A DNA stretch of 64,000 nt, from assembly GCA_045589695.1 (NCBI GenBank), contig JAZNPP010000045.1:1-64000 (forward strand). The letters run 5' to 3'. This document shows positions 1 to 8,807 of the stretch, piece by piece. Under the pieces are notes generated by a model, which saw only the letters and a list, made by a program, of their open reading frames with translations, was not told the DNA's origin and did not search any database. Numbering within the stretch: the first letter of the stretch is position 1; each line of letters starts with the position of its first letter. Made by a program: the position numbers and the translations under genes. Source of the DNA: HGM04593 sp045589695. Lineage in GTDB: Bacteria; Bacteroidota; Bacteroidia; Bacteroidales; Bacteroidaceae.

Positions 1-49
1 AACCGGTGTGTTTGCCCGCTAATGATACGGGGTGACTAAAAAGTAAATT

Positions 50-187
50 TCTGTGTTACGTTTGCCTTCAAAATCCTCATTTACGCTCAGTAAACTGCGG
101 TTTTGAAGCCTGCACAAGCCTTGAACTTTGCTTTTTATTCACCCCCGACGACATGAGGGTGACTTTTGGGTCACCCTCTTTTTTTTG
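50..187 (+). repeat. Dispersed structured element ending in a terminator, copy 1
   Basis: The core resembles positions 23156-23302 along most of its length. Shared features are a TCTGTrTyACGyTTGCCTT start, an AATCCTCATTTACG block, a TCAGTrAAC block, and a GGCCTTGAA-like block followed by a T-rich run and CCCGAC. The core can fold: CTTCAAAA pairs with TTTTGAAG around an inner TTTAC/GTAAA pair. It ends in a GC-rich hairpin (GAGGGTGAC 155-163 with GTCACCCTC 170-178) followed by a run of T, a plausible intrinsic terminator for + strand transcription. It may be a small RNA or a 3' UTR repeat. Which gene it follows cannot be seen, as it lies at the window edge. Positions 188-332 show nothing else I can support. 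Confidence 0.55.
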
Positions 188-332
188 CCTGCTCTTATTT
201 GCAACATGCTTGCATGAAATAGTATATGCATTGCAAATGAAAGCGAACGGTATTGGCAAGATGCCTGTATTGACATAATAGGGGGCGTAGAAGAGGCGGC
301 TTGCGTGATGAAGATAGGCTATTGCCAATAAT

Positions 333-369
333 AAAACAAGAACGGCTAAAACTTAGCCGTTCTTGTTTT
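333..369 (-). terminator. Intrinsic terminator after the DUF4919-like gene
   Basis: Two perfect 17-bp arms (333-349 and 353-369) surround a 3-nt loop. A and T tracts at the ends make it work in either direction. It lies 15 bp beyond the stop codon of the minus-strand gene ending at 384. Confidence 0.85.
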
Positions 370-383
370 GTAATGTTTGTTTA

Positions 384-1037
384 CTATTTCTTAACGTGTT
401 TGAGAAACAGGCTTAAGTCGAAATATACTCGTCTTGCCTGGAATTTGTCTGTGGGTTCTACGACTATTATGTTGCATAGAGTCTCAGGGTCGAGTTCACG
501 TGAAACCTCTCTCTGTATCTCAAGTTCATGGAACAGCACGTAGTTCTGGTCATCGGGGGTGATGACCTTGAAAGGACTGTCGCTGCTTCGGCCGTTGCCG
601 TACTGGGTAATCATGCCCAGTATTCCTTGATATTTCTTTGCGTACGACTCGAATTCCTCTTGGCTCTTGCCGAGGACTTTCGAGGTTACAAGCAGGTTGA
701 AGAGGGCGTTAAGGCTCACGGGATTGTATTCGAGTATGGCTTTTGCGGTGTTGTATGCCTCGGCGTGGTTACCCTCGTCGTGCAGCTGCTTGAGTCTCTT
801 CTCGTTTTCATCGTTGCCCGGATTGTATTTGTCAGTGAACGCCTGGCCGTAATATACGAGAGCTATATCATCGACTCTTATCATAGGGTCGTCGTTCTTG
901 TATATGTTCACTATGTCGTCAAAGTACTGACGCTCGTTCTTTACAATGCCCTCGATTGTCTCATAGTCGAGAAATACCTGTGAACTTGCAGTAATGGATG
1001 TGAGCATTATTGCGATTGATGTAAATATCTTTCTCAT
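384..1037 (-). CDS. Secreted DUF4919-like protein
   Basis: A 217-residue protein of unknown biochemical role. It opens with an n-region MRKIF, a hydrophobic stretch and a SSQ-type signal-peptidase site near residue 20, so it should be exported. The body is helical and TPR-like around residues 85-125 (NHAEAYNTAKAILEYNP). The C-terminal part (residues 150-217) is mixed. Length and layout match my memory of DUF4919, a family described from Bacteroides species. It starts one base beyond the amylase stop at 1039, so it is probably the last gene of a fabD-amylase-DUF4919 unit and is followed by a strong terminator. The family name is from memory; the function is unknown. Confidence 0.65.
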   Translation of the reverse strand: MRKIFTSIAIMLTSITASSQVFLDYETIEGIVKNERQYFDDIVNIYKNDDPMIRVDDIALVYYGQAFTDKYNPGNDENEKRLKQLHDEGNHAEAYNTAKAILEYNPVSLNALFNLLVTSKVLGKSQEEFESYAKKYQGILGMITQYGNGRSSDSPFKVITPDDQNYVLFHELEIQREVSRELDPETLCNIIVVEPTDKFQARRVYFDLSLFLKHVKK

Positions 1038-1038
1038 A

Positions 1039-2724
1039 TCACATTTTGAATTTCAATATAACTCCTCTGTTGGCGGGAACGGTTACGGTTGTCTTGTCGT
1101 ACGGGTTGAATGTAACCTCAACAATTTCTCCGCTCAATAGTTCTGTCGCTTTCAACGTTCCCTCCTTGTACGTTGCTCCGAAGTATGCGAAAGCCTCTTC
1201 GGGAACTGTTACGCCGCACTCTTTGTCGTTCTCGCTGAAATTCGTTACTATTAGCAGCAATTCGTTCTCGTAGCCTCTGAGGTATGAATATATATGGTTG
1301 CAGTCGTAGCTGTCGCTGTAGGGGTTGGCGTACTGCAGACCGTAATATACTCCGCTTGAAAGCGCCTTTTCCTTGTTGCAGAGGTTGAGCAGGTGTGCAT
1401 AGAACTGCTGTAAAGACTTCTCTTTATCGGTAAGCTGTTCGCCGCTGTAGTCGCCATTGCCTCTCCAGCGACGCAATGTATCGACGCTCCAATAATCGAA
1501 TATGGTCGTTCTGCCGTCTACGCCGCTGTAACCCTCCTTGTCCATGCCCCGTTCGCCGAGTTCCTGTCCTGCGTATAGCATGAACGGTTCTGTGCCCGAC
1601 GTGGCCGAAACGATGAGCGCCGCTAATGCACGCTCGGCTTTGGCTGCAAAGAAGTCCGATGCGATACGCTGCTCGTCGTGGTTCTCAAGGAAGGTGAGCA
1701 TGTTGCCGCGTATGTCCGATGTGCTTTGCAGGGCATAGCTGATATTGTTCGCCGATGTCTGTCCGTTCATTACGCCGCGCAAGGTGTCGTAGAGGCCTAC
1801 TTTGTCGTAAAGGTAGTCGAAATGTCCCTCTCTGATGAATGGACGGTATATATGCGGCTGGTATATCTCGCCGATGAAGATTATGCCGGGAAACTCCTCT
1901 TTTATCTTCGCTACCGCCCACTGCCAGAATTCAACGGGCGTCATCTCTACCATGTCGCAACGGAAACCGTCGATACCCTGTGATGCCCAATATCTCAAAA
2001 TCTTCAGCATCTTCACCCATGTGTCCGGAACGGGCGAGAAGCAGCGGTTGCCGGTGCGGTAGTCTATGCCGTAGTTGAGCTTTACCGTGTCGTACCAGTC
2101 GTTGCGGCCGGGGGTCCCGAAGCAGTCGTTGCCTGTAGCCCGTAGCGGTGTCTCGGCGTACTCCTCTTCGGCACAGTCCTTTGCGTCGAGGTTGCATCCG
2201 AATGAGTTGTCTCCTAAATAGTAGAAGTTGTTGTGTCCGGCATAGAAGACGCTCTTGTCGTCATGCTCGCCGAAACTGTATGTTCCCTTCGGGGTGCAGT
2301 CGCTGCAGTAGTGGCGTGCCACATGGTTGGGGATGAAGTCCATTATGACCTTAAGGCCAGCCTTGTGGGTGCGTTCTACGAGAGACTTGAACTCTTCACG
2401 GCGTCTCTCCACGTTCACGGCAAGGTCGGGGTCGTTGTCGTAGTAGTCCTTTACGGCGTATGGCGAGCCGGCTTCTCCCTTGACAATGGCAGGGTGGTCG
2501 GCTGGTATGCCGTAATCGCTGTAGTTGCTGCGTGTGGTGTGTTCAATAACTCCTGTGTACCATACATGTGTGGCGCCGAGGCCTCGTATCGCACGCAACG
2601 CCTTCGGCGTGATATCGTTGAACTTGCCGCAACCGTTCTGCCCGATTGTTCCTCCTGGAACGCAATTCTCATTGCTGTTTCCGAAGAGTCGAGGCAACAG
2701 CTGGTATATTATTATCTTTGACAT
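1039..2724 (-). CDS. GH13 alpha-amylase family glycoside hydrolase
   Basis: A 561-residue enzyme of the alpha-amylase superfamily, expected to hydrolyse alpha-1,4-glucans. All GH13 landmarks are present. The nucleophile Asp is in DGFRCDMVE (about residue 256), the acid/base Glu is in FIGEIYQ (about 285) and the transition-state Asp is in FLENHDEQ (about 350). MDFIPNHV supplies conserved region I. A C-terminal beta domain (about 470-561) closes the protein. No signal peptide is visible, so it probably acts in the cytoplasm on glycogen or imported oligosaccharides. It lies 22 bp downstream of fabD on the same strand and abuts the DUF4919-like gene. Substrate specificity cannot be read from the sequence. 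Confidence 0.9.
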   Translation of the reverse strand: MSKIIIYQLLPRLFGNSNENCVPGGTIGQNGCGKFNDITPKALRAIRGLGATHVWYTGVIEHTTRSNYSDYGIPADHPAIVKGEAGSPYAVKDYYDNDPDLAVNVERRREEFKSLVERTHKAGLKVIMDFIPNHVARHYCSDCTPKGTYSFGEHDDKSVFYAGHNNFYYLGDNSFGCNLDAKDCAEEEYAETPLRATGNDCFGTPGRNDWYDTVKLNYGIDYRTGNRCFSPVPDTWVKMLKILRYWASQGIDGFRCDMVEMTPVEFWQWAVAKIKEEFPGIIFIGEIYQPHIYRPFIREGHFDYLYDKVGLYDTLRGVMNGQTSANNISYALQSTSDIRGNMLTFLENHDEQRIASDFFAAKAERALAALIVSATSGTEPFMLYAGQELGERGMDKEGYSGVDGRTTIFDYWSVDTLRRWRGNGDYSGEQLTDKEKSLQQFYAHLLNLCNKEKALSSGVYYGLQYANPYSDSYDCNHIYSYLRGYENELLLIVTNFSENDKECGVTVPEEAFAYFGATYKEGTLKATELLSGEIVEVTFNPYDKTTVTVPANRGVILKFKM

Positions 2725-2746
2725 GATATGTTTATGCTTAGTTGGT

Positions 2747-3622
2747 TTATGCGTTTATGCTTGCCTTAATCTTTTTGATCAGCCCTTGCTGAACATTGCC
2801 CGGTCCGCACTCGATGAATTCGTCGCATCCGTCGTTTATCATGTTCAGAATGGTTGCCGTCCAACGTACGGGCGAGGTAAGTTGCGCTATGAGGTTGCTT
2901 TTTATCTCCTCGGGGGAGGTGTGAGGCAGAGCGTCCACATTCTGGTATACCGGACAGCAAGGATTTTTGAACTCCGTTTCGTTTATCGCCGCTTCGAGTT
3001 CCTCTTTTGCGGGCTGCATGATGGGGGAGTGGAAAGCTCCGCTTACATTGAGCGGCAGGGCGCGCTTTGCGCCAGCCTCTTTCAGACGGGTGCATGCCTC
3101 TTCGACACCTTTGATGTCGCCCGATATGACAACCTGTCCCGGGCAGTTGTAGTTGGCCGCTACCACGACGTTGCCGCTTTCGCTCACTTTGCCGCATACA
3201 TCTTCTATGGTCTTGTCGTCTAATCCTAAGATTGCTGCCATAGTAGACGCCTGCATCTCGCATGCTTTTTGCATAGCAAGGGCACGCTTGTAGACAAGTT
3301 TCAAACCGTCTTCGAACGACAAAGCTCCCGCAGCGGTCAAAGCCGACAATTCACCGAGCGAATGGCCTGCCACCATATCGGGTTTAAACTCTTCGCCCTG
3401 CGATAACGCGCTTATCACAGAGTGCAGAAACACAGCAGGTTGCGTTACTTTTGTCTGGCGAAGTTCTTCGTCGCTGCCGTTGAACATTATATCGGTAATG
3501 CGGAAGCCTAAAATTTCATTGGCTCTCTCAAAATATTCTCTTGCTATGGGGCTGCTCTCGTACAGTTCTTTTCCCATGCCGCTGAATTGTGATCCTTGTC
3601 CTGTAAAAACAAATGCTTTCAT
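2747..3622 (-). CDS. fabD: Malonyl-CoA:ACP transacylase
   Basis: A 291-residue enzyme that moves malonate from CoA to acyl carrier protein, the step that supplies extender units for type II fatty acid synthesis in the cytoplasm. The oxyanion motif GQGSQ is at residues 8-12, the nucleophile Ser88 lies in GHSLGE, Arg113 binds malonate, and His198 of AFHSP completes the dyad. Length and spacing match the family. It is the first gene of a minus-strand run with the amylase and the DUF4919-like gene. The leader carries a TTTG microsatellite (3637-3663) directly before the start codon, which may matter for expression. Confidence 0.96.
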   Translation of the reverse strand: MKAFVFTGQGSQFSGMGKELYESSPIAREYFERANEILGFRITDIMFNGSDEELRQTKVTQPAVFLHSVISALSQGEEFKPDMVAGHSLGELSALTAAGALSFEDGLKLVYKRALAMQKACEMQASTMAAILGLDDKTIEDVCGKVSESGNVVVAANYNCPGQVVISGDIKGVEEACTRLKEAGAKRALPLNVSGAFHSPIMQPAKEELEAAINETEFKNPCCPVYQNVDALPHTSPEEIKSNLIAQLTSPVRWTATILNMINDGCDEFIECGPGNVQQGLIKKIKASINA

Positions 3623-3636
3623 TTGTGTTGTATTTA

Positions 3637-3663
3637 TTTGTTTGTTTGTTTGTTTGTTTGTTT
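3637..3663. repeat. (TTTG)6 microsatellite in the fabD leader
   Basis: Six perfect TTTG units plus TTT. On the coding strand this is a CAAA run lying about 15-41 nt upstream of the fabD start codon, the region that governs ribosome loading in Bacteroidetes. Copy number could vary by slippage. Confidence 0.9.
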
Positions 3664-3750
3664 CGCTAATCCTTTTTCGGCTCAGCCGTTAGACGCAAAA
3701 TATCCCTTTTGCGGATACATGCGCATGAAACCGTAATTTAACGTCTCCTG

Positions 3751-3758
3751 CAAATATA
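3751..3758 (-). promoter_or_regulatory. Probable fabD -7 box
   Basis: Read on the minus strand this is TATATTTG followed by C, an exact Bacteroidetes -7 box (TAnnTTTG). It predicts a leader of roughly 120 nt that includes the TTTG microsatellite. No clear -33 box is seen. Confidence 0.5.
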
Positions 3759-3799
3759 GTTGTTTTTATTTATTTATAGCCTCTTTTTTATATATAATA

Positions 3800-3830
3800 T
3801 TGGCTGTGCCCGAAAAAAGTGCTATCTTTG
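3800..3830 (+). promoter_or_regulatory. Promoter of the polysaccharide export operon
   Basis: The -7 box TATCTTTG is at 3823-3830 and a TTGG -33 candidate at 3800-3803, with 19 bp between them. This is the canonical Bacteroidetes spacing. It lies about 53 bp before the exporter start and probably drives the genes up to about 10055. Confidence 0.7.
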
Positions 3831-3883
3831 CGGATAGAGGAAAACGAGTATGTTGTTTACCGTAATCTTGAACACTATTATCT

Positions 3884-6433
3884 ATGACAAATTTTATGAC
3901 TATGTCTAAAATAAGAAAAATCACTGTTTGGGCTTTTTTGCTACTTTTTGTATCTCAGTCATTATTTGCTCAGTCCGGCAAGGCTAAATTGCAGGATGCG
4001 AAATCAAAGAATTCTAAAAGTTCTTTAATTTCAAATACCGTCTCGAACGCTGCTTCAAATGATGTCATGACGGATGAGGAACTGATTATGTATATCATGG
4101 AAGAGCAAGCAAAAGGTACTGACAAAAACAAAATCGTTCTCGATTTGGTGAAAAAAGGCGTTACGGAAGCCCAACTGAAAAGGGTAAGGGAGAATTATTT
4201 GGCGTCTAAGAAAGGTTCCAAAGCGAATTCTGCTTCGAGTTTCAGTGACATGTCTGCAGTACCGACAAGGCAAAGAACGCAGTCGCAGTTCAGCGGTCTT
4301 GCTTATACCGTGGATTCGCTTGATGTCGTCATTCCTGATTCCGTCGAGTTGGCCAATATGTTTCTCGATAAGGAAATAAATATTTTCGGACACGATATTT
4401 TCGCAAACAAACAATTGGTGTTTGAGCCTAATTTGAATGTTGCGACTCCCGAAACATACCGTTTAGGTCCCGGCGATGAAGTTATTATTGACGTGTGGGG
4501 AGCGTCTCAATCGACTTTTCGTGACTATATATCGCCGGATGGTTATGTGAATGTCGAGATGCTGGGCCTTGTTTATCTTAATGGAAAGGACGTAAAAGAA
4601 GCTAACGAATATATTAAAGAAAAATACAGCCAGATATATTCAGGTATATCAGGAGACAATCCCAATTCTGAGATAAAACTGACTCTTGGCCAGGCTCGTT
4701 CTATTCAGGTACGTGTTATGGGCGAGGTTGAAAACCCGGGAACATACACTGTGTCATCGTTCGCGTCGGTCTTTCATGCGCTTTACTTGGCAGGCGGTGT
4801 TACCGAGATAGGCACAATGCGCGATATAAAGCTTTCGCGCAATAATAAAGTGATTTCTTCGCTTGACATATACGATTATCTGCTTAATGGAAAAACCGAT
4901 GGCGATGTAAGCCTTGCTGACGGAGATGTCATTACGGTATCTACCTACAAATCGCTGGTGAATGTCGAGGGTGGCGTAAAGCGTCCTATGTACTACGAGA
5001 CTTCTGATAAGGAGACGGTCGCGGATGTGCTTGGCTTTGCGGGCGGTTTCGCAAGCAATGCATTTCGTAATGATGTGAGAATAGAACGTAAGGGTGAGAA
5101 AGAGATGCAAATATTTACTTTGGATGAGAATGGAAGCAAAACATTCTTGCTAAAGGACGGAGACGTTTTGACAGTCGATACAATAGCGAATACATACGAG
5201 AATGTCGTTGAAGCAAAAGGCGCATTGTATCGCCCCGGCAAATTTCAGCTCGGAACCGTCTCTACTGTAAAGGAACTTATTGAAATAGCGGGCGGCTTGA
5301 AACCTGAAGCGTTCATGAACCGTGCTGTATTGAATCGCCGTCTTCCTGATATGACAATGGAAAATGTTTCGATAGACTTGAATGCTCTCATGAACAGAAC
5401 TGCCGACGATATCGAACTGAGAAACTATGATGTCCTGTTTGTAAATTCAATAGAAGACCAACGTAGTGTACAGTATGTTGATGTTTATGGCGAGGTCGCG
5501 TTTCCGGGCAGATACAGATATGTTTCGAATGCAAGCATTGAGGATTTCGTGCTTATCTCAGGAGGTTTGACAGAAAAAGCTTCTGCAGTGCGTGTTGATG
5601 TGGTGCGTAAGAATTACGACCCTTATGCTGTAGAGCCGATAGATACAATAGCGAACGTTTACTCATTCGACATTGACAAGGATTTAAAGATTGTCGGCGA
5701 CAGCAAGTTTGTTTTGAAGCCTTTCGACGCTATATACATACGCCGTTCTCCTACATATTTTTCAGAATCTAATGTTACTGTTGAAGGTGAGGTCGCTTTT
5801 GCAGGAACATATACTATAGACAATAAGAATCTAAGGTTGAGCGATCTTGTAAAAAAAGCCGGCGGCGTTACGAACAGCGCATATATAAAAGGCGCTCGTC
5901 TTGAGAGAAAACTTTCCGATACCGAGCGTGAACGTATGGAGCAGACACTTAAGATTGTTCAGCGTCAAATGTTGCCCGAGGATGTAGAAAATATATCTGT
6001 TGCAAATGTTCAAGAAGTCGGTATTGAACTTGAGAAGGCTATGAAGCAGCCCGGCGGCGAATATGACTTGTTGCTTAAAGACGGAGACCGATTGATAATT
6101 CCGGAATTTGAAAACACGGTGACGATAAGCGGAAACGTTATGTTTCCTAATACCGTGTCTTTCAAAGAGGGCAAGAGGCTTAAATATTATATTAATCAGG
6201 CAGGAGGATATGGAGAAAAGGCAAAGAGGTCAAAAGCGATAGTCATATACAAGAACGGAACGGTTGCTCGTGCCAAGAAATATTCCACAAAAATTGAACC
6301 GGGTTGCGAGATAATAGTTCCTACTAAACCTGTGGGCAAAGCATGGAGTCCTGCCGAAATATTCTCTTTGACATCATCTTCGGCGTCTTTGGCTACTGTG
6401 ATAATATCATTGATAAATCTAATTGCTAAATAA
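3884..6433 (+). CDS. Wza-like polysaccharide export protein with multiple SLBB domains
   Basis: An 849-residue outer-membrane/periplasmic polysaccharide export protein. A signal peptide is followed by a low-complexity S/K-rich segment. A helical pair comes next (about 60-105). The Poly_export core starts at YRLGPGDEVIIDVWG (about residue 193). Several SLBB repeats follow, each recognisable by a GEV..PG.Y motif and a VA.AGG-like turn (for example GEVENPGTYTV, YGEVAFPGRYRY, EGEVAFAGTYTI). A C-terminal hydrophobic segment ends the protein. In Wza-type systems this protein forms the export channel. It is much longer than E. coli Wza (about 380 residues), as is usual for Bacteroidetes. An alternative start at 3902 leaves a more typical signal peptide. 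The stop codon is 4 bp from the Wzz start. Confidence 0.9.
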   Translation: MTNFMTMSKIRKITVWAFLLLFVSQSLFAQSGKAKLQDAKSKNSKSSLISNTVSNAASNDVMTDEELIMYIMEEQAKGTDKNKIVLDLVKKGVTEAQLKRVRENYLASKKGSKANSASSFSDMSAVPTRQRTQSQFSGLAYTVDSLDVVIPDSVELANMFLDKEINIFGHDIFANKQLVFEPNLNVATPETYRLGPGDEVIIDVWGASQSTFRDYISPDGYVNVEMLGLVYLNGKDVKEANEYIKEKYSQIYSGISGDNPNSEIKLTLGQARSIQVRVMGEVENPGTYTVSSFASVFHALYLAGGVTEIGTMRDIKLSRNNKVISSLDIYDYLLNGKTDGDVSLADGDVITVSTYKSLVNVEGGVKRPMYYETSDKETVADVLGFAGGFASNAFRNDVRIERKGEKEMQIFTLDENGSKTFLLKDGDVLTVDTIANTYENVVEAKGALYRPGKFQLGTVSTVKELIEIAGGLKPEAFMNRAVLNRRLPDMTMENVSIDLNALMNRTADDIELRNYDVLFVNSIEDQRSVQYVDVYGEVAFPGRYRYVSNASIEDFVLISGGLTEKASAVRVDVVRKNYDPYAVEPIDTIANVYSFDIDKDLKIVGDSKFVLKPFDAIYIRRSPTYFSESNVTVEGEVAFAGTYTIDNKNLRLSDLVKKAGGVTNSAYIKGARLERKLSDTERERMEQTLKIVQRQMLPEDVENISVANVQEVGIELEKAMKQPGGEYDLLLKDGDRLIIPEFENTVTISGNVMFPNTVSFKEGKRLKYYINQAGGYGEKAKRSKAIVIYKNGTVARAKKYSTKIEPGCEIIVPTKPVGKAWSPAEIFSLTSSSASLATVIISLINLIAK

Positions 6434-6437
6434 GGTT

Positions 6438-7493
6438 ATGCAAAACTTTTCATTAAAAGATATAAATGTCATAGATTTTTTCAAACTGATACTTTCTGAT
6501 TGGCGTAGAATAATCAGAAACTGCTTTATAGCTGCTATAGTTGCGATAGTAGTTGCGTTCAGCATTCCTAAATCATATGAATCTACAGTTGTTTTAGCTC
6601 CTGAGTCAGGGTCTTCTTCTTCTTCACTCGGCTCGTTAGGTTCATTAGCGTCAATGGCAGGGTTTAATGTCGCTAATATGCAGAACAACGATGCTATTTA
6701 TCCAGAATTGTATCCTCAGATACTTTCTTCTTCGAATGTGTTGTGGGAATTGTGTGAGATGGATGTGGAATCACTTGATGGCGATATCGACTGTACACTG
6801 TACGAATATATAAAGGAACATCATAAATCTCCCTGGTGGGGATACATAACAAAGGCACCCGGATATCTTCTAAAGGCAATAAAGGGTGAAAAGGATGATA
6901 CTGTGCGTGTAACTGCAAATACATCCTATTTGATGTATACAAAAGAGCAAAGTAAGATTATGAAAAGCTTGAGCGAAATGATTACTTGCTCTGTAGACAA
7001 GGGAAACCAAGTGATAACAATTTCCGCGACGATGCAGGATCCTTTAATTTCAGCACAGGTCGCGGATCGCATTTCAACGATATTGAAAGAGCATGTTACT
7101 GAATACAGAGTAGGCAAGGCCAACGAGGACTTGAAGTATTCAGTTACTTTGTTCAATGAGGCAAGGGATAACTATTTCAAAAAGCAGACTGAATATGCGG
7201 AGTACCTTGACCGTCATGCTTTGGGAACGTTGAAGAACAGTGTAAAAACAACAGAGGAACGTCTAAGGGACGAAGCTGAACTCGCATATGCCATATATAC
7301 TCAAATTTCACAGCAGATGGAGATCGCCAAGACAAAGGTACAGGAAAGAACACCTGTTTTTACCGTTATGCAGCCTGCAGTAGTACCAAACCTTGCAGCG
7401 TCGCCGCGTAAGCTGTTCATATTGGTGTCGTTCTTATTTTTGACTTTCTTCGGTCATGTAATATGGATGCTGTTTGTCGAGAAGAAAAAATGA
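6438..7493 (+). CDS. Wzz-family chain length determinant / polysaccharide co-polymerase
   Basis: A 351-residue inner-membrane protein with one transmembrane helix near each end (about residues 28-46 and 327-346) and a periplasmic helical domain between them. This is the Wzz/PCP architecture that sets polysaccharide chain length together with the polymerase. A PxxP-like patch before the second helix (PAVVPNLAASPRK) is typical. No C-terminal tyrosine-kinase domain is fused. I chose the ATG at 6438 rather than an upstream in-frame TTG, since the ATG follows the previous stop by 4 bp. It sits between the exporter and the Wzy-like gene. Confidence 0.88.
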   Translation: MQNFSLKDINVIDFFKLILSDWRRIIRNCFIAAIVAIVVAFSIPKSYESTVVLAPESGSSSSSLGSLGSLASMAGFNVANMQNNDAIYPELYPQILSSSNVLWELCEMDVESLDGDIDCTLYEYIKEHHKSPWWGYITKAPGYLLKAIKGEKDDTVRVTANTSYLMYTKEQSKIMKSLSEMITCSVDKGNQVITISATMQDPLISAQVADRISTILKEHVTEYRVGKANEDLKYSVTLFNEARDNYFKKQTEYAEYLDRHALGTLKNSVKTTEERLRDEAELAYAIYTQISQQMEIAKTKVQERTPVFTVMQPAVVPNLAASPRKLFILVSFLFLTFFGHVIWMLFVEKKK

Positions 7494-7546
7494 CTTGTTC
7501 TTAAATATAAATACGGATTCTGTATTATTGATGCAGTTTGGTCATA

Positions 7547-8797
7547 ATGGGTGTATTGAATCTTATATCGTTGCTTGCTGTTTATTCGGAAATTACAGTT
7601 CTTGCTGTATTTGAATATAAGATTTGGAAAACTATATACACTCCATTGAATATGCTTATGTTACCCTATGCATTCGTACTGTTATTGACAGTAGTGTCTG
7701 CAGGGCACATCGGGCTCGTCGATTTTTATTATCCCAGCATAATGCTATGGATGATTGGTCTTTTGATTTTTGCGATTCCAAGTTACGTCATAGGCCTGAA
7801 TTTCCAATCAAAAAATATTGTCGATAATAATTCTTCATTCTGTATTGATGAGGGGTTTTCGATGAGAGGATTGAATATATTGACAACGTTGCTTGTGCTG
7901 ATGTTCATAATGCGTCTTTCGATACTCTTACGGACTTCGGAATTCATGATAGGTTCCGAAGATTTCGGTGAAGAGTTTTGCGGTCGAGGCTTGTGGGGGC
8001 ACCTTCATAGACTCTTGCATGCGCTTGCTGTCATATACATATACAAGTATGACAAGAAACATTGGTATTATGCCGTCTTTGTAGTGCTCATATTTGTAAT
8101 ATCGTTTTTGTATGGAGTAAAATCATGGGTACTTATACCGCTTTTGGGCGGTATAAGCATGCGGCTTTTTTTCGGTAAGTTGAAATTAAGGCTAAGTTTG
8201 CTTATTAAAATATTGATTTCAGGCTTTCTTGTATTTCTGATAACATACTTTCTTATACTGTATGTCGCCCGTGGCGAAAGCGCAGCTGACGTTTCTGTCA
8301 TTTTTGAATTCATTGTAGGGAACTTTATTCATTATTTTGTAAGCGGAGTACTGTCGTGGAGCCAGGATCTCGAACTTGGCATATTGGAACAACCCAATTT
8401 CGATATGCTTATATCAAACTTGCTAAACCTTTTCAGTGCAGCTACTGGCGGAGAATATATAACCCCAATAAATCCCCATTTCATTCATAACGGCATCAGC
8501 AGCTCTAATGTACGCACGTTTTTCGGGACAATATACATCAACTCTACGACGTTCCAGTTTGTGGCAACTGTAATTGTAGTCTCGGCATTGCATTATCTGA
8601 CGCTTATATGGCTTAAATGCAGCCGCAATTTTTTTGTGGCCGTGCTGTATTTCTTTTGGATAGGAATGCTTATGTTCGGCTGGTTCGAAGTGTTTTTCTT
8701 CCATTTGGCTTTCCTTGAGGTTCCGGTATGGATATTGATAACGTACATCTTCGTCAAGTTTACAGCGGGAGAGAGTAAGGCAAGAACAACAAGGTAA
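7547..8797 (+). CDS. Wzy-like polysaccharide polymerase
   Basis: A strongly hydrophobic protein of about 416 residues with roughly ten to twelve membrane spans. A larger loop (about residues 260-330) holds FSAATGGEYITPINPHF. Sequence is poorly conserved in this family. The call rests on topology and on position between Wzz and the Wzx flippase. By analogy it would join lipid-linked repeat units in the periplasm. The ATG at 7547 is preferred over an in-frame TTG three codons upstream. It could instead be another multi-spanning envelope protein. Confidence 0.7.
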   Translation: MGVLNLISLLAVYSEITVLAVFEYKIWKTIYTPLNMLMLPYAFVLLLTVVSAGHIGLVDFYYPSIMLWMIGLLIFAIPSYVIGLNFQSKNIVDNNSSFCIDEGFSMRGLNILTTLLVLMFIMRLSILLRTSEFMIGSEDFGEEFCGRGLWGHLHRLLHALAVIYIYKYDKKHWYYAVFVVLIFVISFLYGVKSWVLIPLLGGISMRLFFGKLKLRLSLLIKILISGFLVFLITYFLILYVARGESAADVSVIFEFIVGNFIHYFVSGVLSWSQDLELGILEQPNFDMLISNLLNLFSAATGGEYITPINPHFIHNGISSSNVRTFFGTIYINSTTFQFVATVIVVSALHYLTLIWLKCSRNFFVAVLYFFWIGMLMFGWFEVFFFHLAFLEVPVWILITYIFVKFTAGESKARTTR

Positions 8798-8807
8798 TTA
8801 TGGTACA

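Noticed and set aside
77..328. Minus-strand 83-codon ORF
   Set aside because: It runs through the dispersed element and its terminator hairpin. The translation has no domain-like pattern and no nearby -7 box.
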